DNA of 16,339 nucleotides from the NCBI RefSeq assembly GCF_958445495.1, contig NZ_CAUCSQ010000074.1:1-16339 (forward strand). Direction: 5' to 3'. A program made the position numbers and the translations under genes. Under the pieces are notes generated by a model. The model did no database searches and was not told where the DNA came from. It worked only from the letters and a program-made list of their open reading frames with translations. This stretch comes from an uncultured Bacteroides sp. (GTDB lineage Bacteria > Bacteroidota > Bacteroidia > Bacteroidales > Bacteroidaceae). Positions 14,876-16,339 of the stretch are shown piece after piece (position 1 is the first letter of the stretch; every line of letters starts with the position of its first letter).

Positions 14876-16168
14876 ATGGAACAGCTATATGACTATCTGC
14901 CGCGTGAATTGGTTACTTTTATTCTGGTCACCTTGTTCTCTCTGCTTATCGGGCTTTCGCAGCGTCGGCTCAGTCTGAAACGTGAAGGTGAGGCAACTCT
15001 TTTCGGTACTGACCGTACGTTTACCTTTATCGGCATATTGGGGTATCTGCTTTATATTCTCGATCCTGCCGATATGCGCTTGTTCATGGGAGGCGGTGCG
15101 GTGTTGGGACTGTTGCTGGGGTTGAATTATTACGTCAAGCAGTCGCAATTTCATGTTTTTGGCGTGACTTCCATAATCATTGCGTTGATAACCTATTGCA
15201 TAGCTCCCATCGTAGCTACACAGCCTTCATGGTTTTATGTCATGGTGATTGTAACGGTGCTTTTGTTGACCGAACTTAAACATACTTTTACCGAGTTTGC
15301 TCAACGGATGAAGAATGACGAGATGATTACCCTGGCGAAATTTTTGGCTATCAGTGGTATAATACTGCCTATGCTTCCGAATAAGAACCTGATACCGGAC
15401 ATCAATCTCACTCCTTATACCATCTGGCTGGCAACAGTGGTCGTATCCGGCATCTCCTATTTGTCTTATTTGTTGAAGAGGTATGTATTTCATGAATCCG
15501 GCACTTTGGTATCCGGCATTATCGGCGGGCTGTATAGCAGTACGGCAACGATTTCGGTACTCGCCCGTAAAAGCCGGAAAGCCCAAGAGTCGGAGGCTAC
15601 TGATTATGTAGCTGCAATGATGTTTGCTATCAGCATGATGTTTCTGCGGTTTATGATATTGATACTGATATTCAGCAGGGAAATCTTTTTGTCTATCTAC
15701 CCGTACCTGTTGGTTATGTCTGTGATAGCCTCTGTTGCAGGTTGGTTTATCCATTCCCGGCAGAAACGTCCGAAAGACTCCGGTATTGAACCGGAAGATG
15801 ATGACAGCAGCAATCCGCTGGAATTTAAAGTCGCTTTGATTTTTGCCGTATTATTTGTGATTTTTACGGTTTTAACGCATTATACTTTGGTTTATGCCGG
15901 TACGAGCGGATTGAACCTGCTCTCTTTCATTTCCGGATTTAGCGATATAACTCCTTTTATATTAAACTTGCTGCAAAATACGGGGAATATTACCGCGTTG
16001 ATAATTACTGCATGTAGCATGCAGGCTATCATAAGTAACATAATGGTAAATATGTTTTATGCTCTGTTCTTTGCAGGAAAAGGAAGCAGGCTCCGGCCTT
16101 GGATTCTAGGAGGATTCGGGGTCGTGATTGCTTGTAATCTTGTTTTGCTGCTGTTCTTTTATTTGTGA
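14876..16168 (+). CDS. MgtC/DUF4010 family membrane protein
   Basis: The 430-residue polytopic protein has about twelve hydrophobic helices. The N-terminal part (about 10-140) resembles the MgtC/SapB domain: LVTFILVTLFSLLIGLSQRR, the GTDRTFTFIGILGYLL segment and a Gly-rich helix GGGAVLGLLLGLNYYV. The C-terminal part (about 160-430) matches DUF4010: GIILPMLPN, SGIIGGLYSSTATISVLARKSR, FISGFSDITPFILNLL and SNIMVNMFYALFFAGKG. A cytoplasmic acidic loop (PKDSGIEPEDDDSSN) lies at about 299-313. MgtC relatives affect growth in low Mg2+ and phosphate or ATP balance, but the function of the DUF4010 fusions is not known. It starts 49 bases after the CYTH gene and has its own -7 element. No terminator follows on the plus strand within the window. 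Confidence 0.9.
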   Translation: MEQLYDYLPRELVTFILVTLFSLLIGLSQRRLSLKREGEATLFGTDRTFTFIGILGYLLYILDPADMRLFMGGGAVLGLLLGLNYYVKQSQFHVFGVTSIIIALITYCIAPIVATQPSWFYVMVIVTVLLLTELKHTFTEFAQRMKNDEMITLAKFLAISGIILPMLPNKNLIPDINLTPYTIWLATVVVSGISYLSYLLKRYVFHESGTLVSGIIGGLYSSTATISVLARKSRKAQESEATDYVAAMMFAISMMFLRFMILILIFSREIFLSIYPYLLVMSVIASVAGWFIHSRQKRPKDSGIEPEDDDSSNPLEFKVALIFAVLFVIFTVLTHYTLVYAGTSGLNLLSFISGFSDITPFILNLLQNTGNITALIITACSMQAIISNIMVNMFYALFFAGKGSRLRPWILGGFGVVIACNLVLLLFFYL

Positions 16169-16286
16169 GGCAATAGAGTCATGATTTGTTCCGGCCGATT
16201 CCGGTATTCGTTGAATATATGATTTCTGTTTTGTATTTACATCCTGCATCTGTCTTAAATCGGGGCGGCAGAAATGCAAAATGAAT

Positions 16287-16313
16287 AAAAAGGGATATTC
16301 AGTAAATGTCCCT
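16287..16313 (-). terminator. Probable minus-strand terminator of a gene right of the window
   Basis: Stem 16291-16299 with 16305-16313 (9 bp, one G-T wobble) and a 5-base loop. On the minus strand the stem is followed by a T run (16291-16287). On the plus strand the stem is followed by A. It therefore fits termination of a convergent gene lying beyond 16339. Confidence 0.6.
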
Positions 16314-16339
16314 AAAAAGTAAAATAGCATATGAAGATG

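Noticed and set aside
1..16339. Search for mobile elements, CRISPR arrays, tRNA or rRNA genes, or defence genes
   Set aside because: I saw no transposase or integrase, no repeat-spacer pattern and no structured RNA gene. The genes appear to be ordinary Bacteroides chromosomal genes.

Overview
The window reads as chromosomal DNA of a gut Bacteroides species. The evidence is the gene content: GH92, GH125 and GH127 glycosidases in one polysaccharide-utilisation-type operon, an O/P-type porin, and an M20 deacetylase of the kind Bacteroides uses for arginine synthesis. Promoters are of the Bacteroides TTTG / TAnnTTTG type, and none of the thirteen gene starts has a Shine-Dalgarno sequence. The species cannot be fixed from the window.

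Bases 1-7969 hold a plus-strand operon: the 3' end of a GH92 alpha-mannosidase, a GH125 exo-alpha-1,6-mannosidase 2 bases later, a 129-base gap, a lipoprotein aldose 1-epimerase, a membrane O-acyltransferase, a GH127 lipoprotein and a second, related acyltransferase. A perfect 16-bp hairpin terminator closes it. The first two enzymes would trim alpha-mannosidic glycans (N-glycans or yeast mannan). The epimerase would speed anomer interconversion of released sugars. The roles of the GH127 enzyme and the acyltransferases in this operon are not obvious.

Bases 7970-9791 hold two minus-strand genes: a small exported protein and an argE-type deacetylase. A long inverted repeat lies between them. 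The argE promoter overlaps that of a divergent acyl-CoA synthetase gene.

Bases 9792-13117 run plus-strand: acyl-CoA synthetase, then prfB (release factor 2) with an intact +1 programmed frameshift, then a 44-residue membrane protein, then a strong compound terminator. The prfB frame is broken at an in-frame UGA at 11766-11768. Reading it as one open frame from 11860 would drop 52 residues.

Bases 13118-16339 hold an O/P-type porin, a CYTH-domain (triphosphate tunnel) protein and an MgtC/DUF4010 membrane protein, each preceded by a good -7 element. Upstream of the porin are six consecutive 11-bp units of a TGTAA/TGTCA direct repeat, in the arrangement of a PhoB-type Pho box. This suggests a phosphate-starvation-controlled gene. 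The window ends in non-coding sequence with a probable minus-strand terminator belonging to a gene beyond the right edge.

The most interesting items are the Pho-box-like array, the RF2 frameshift with a perfect internal AGGAGG in DNA whose genes lack such sites at their starts, the atypical stop-codon recognition loop of this RF2, and the mixed enzyme content of the first operon.
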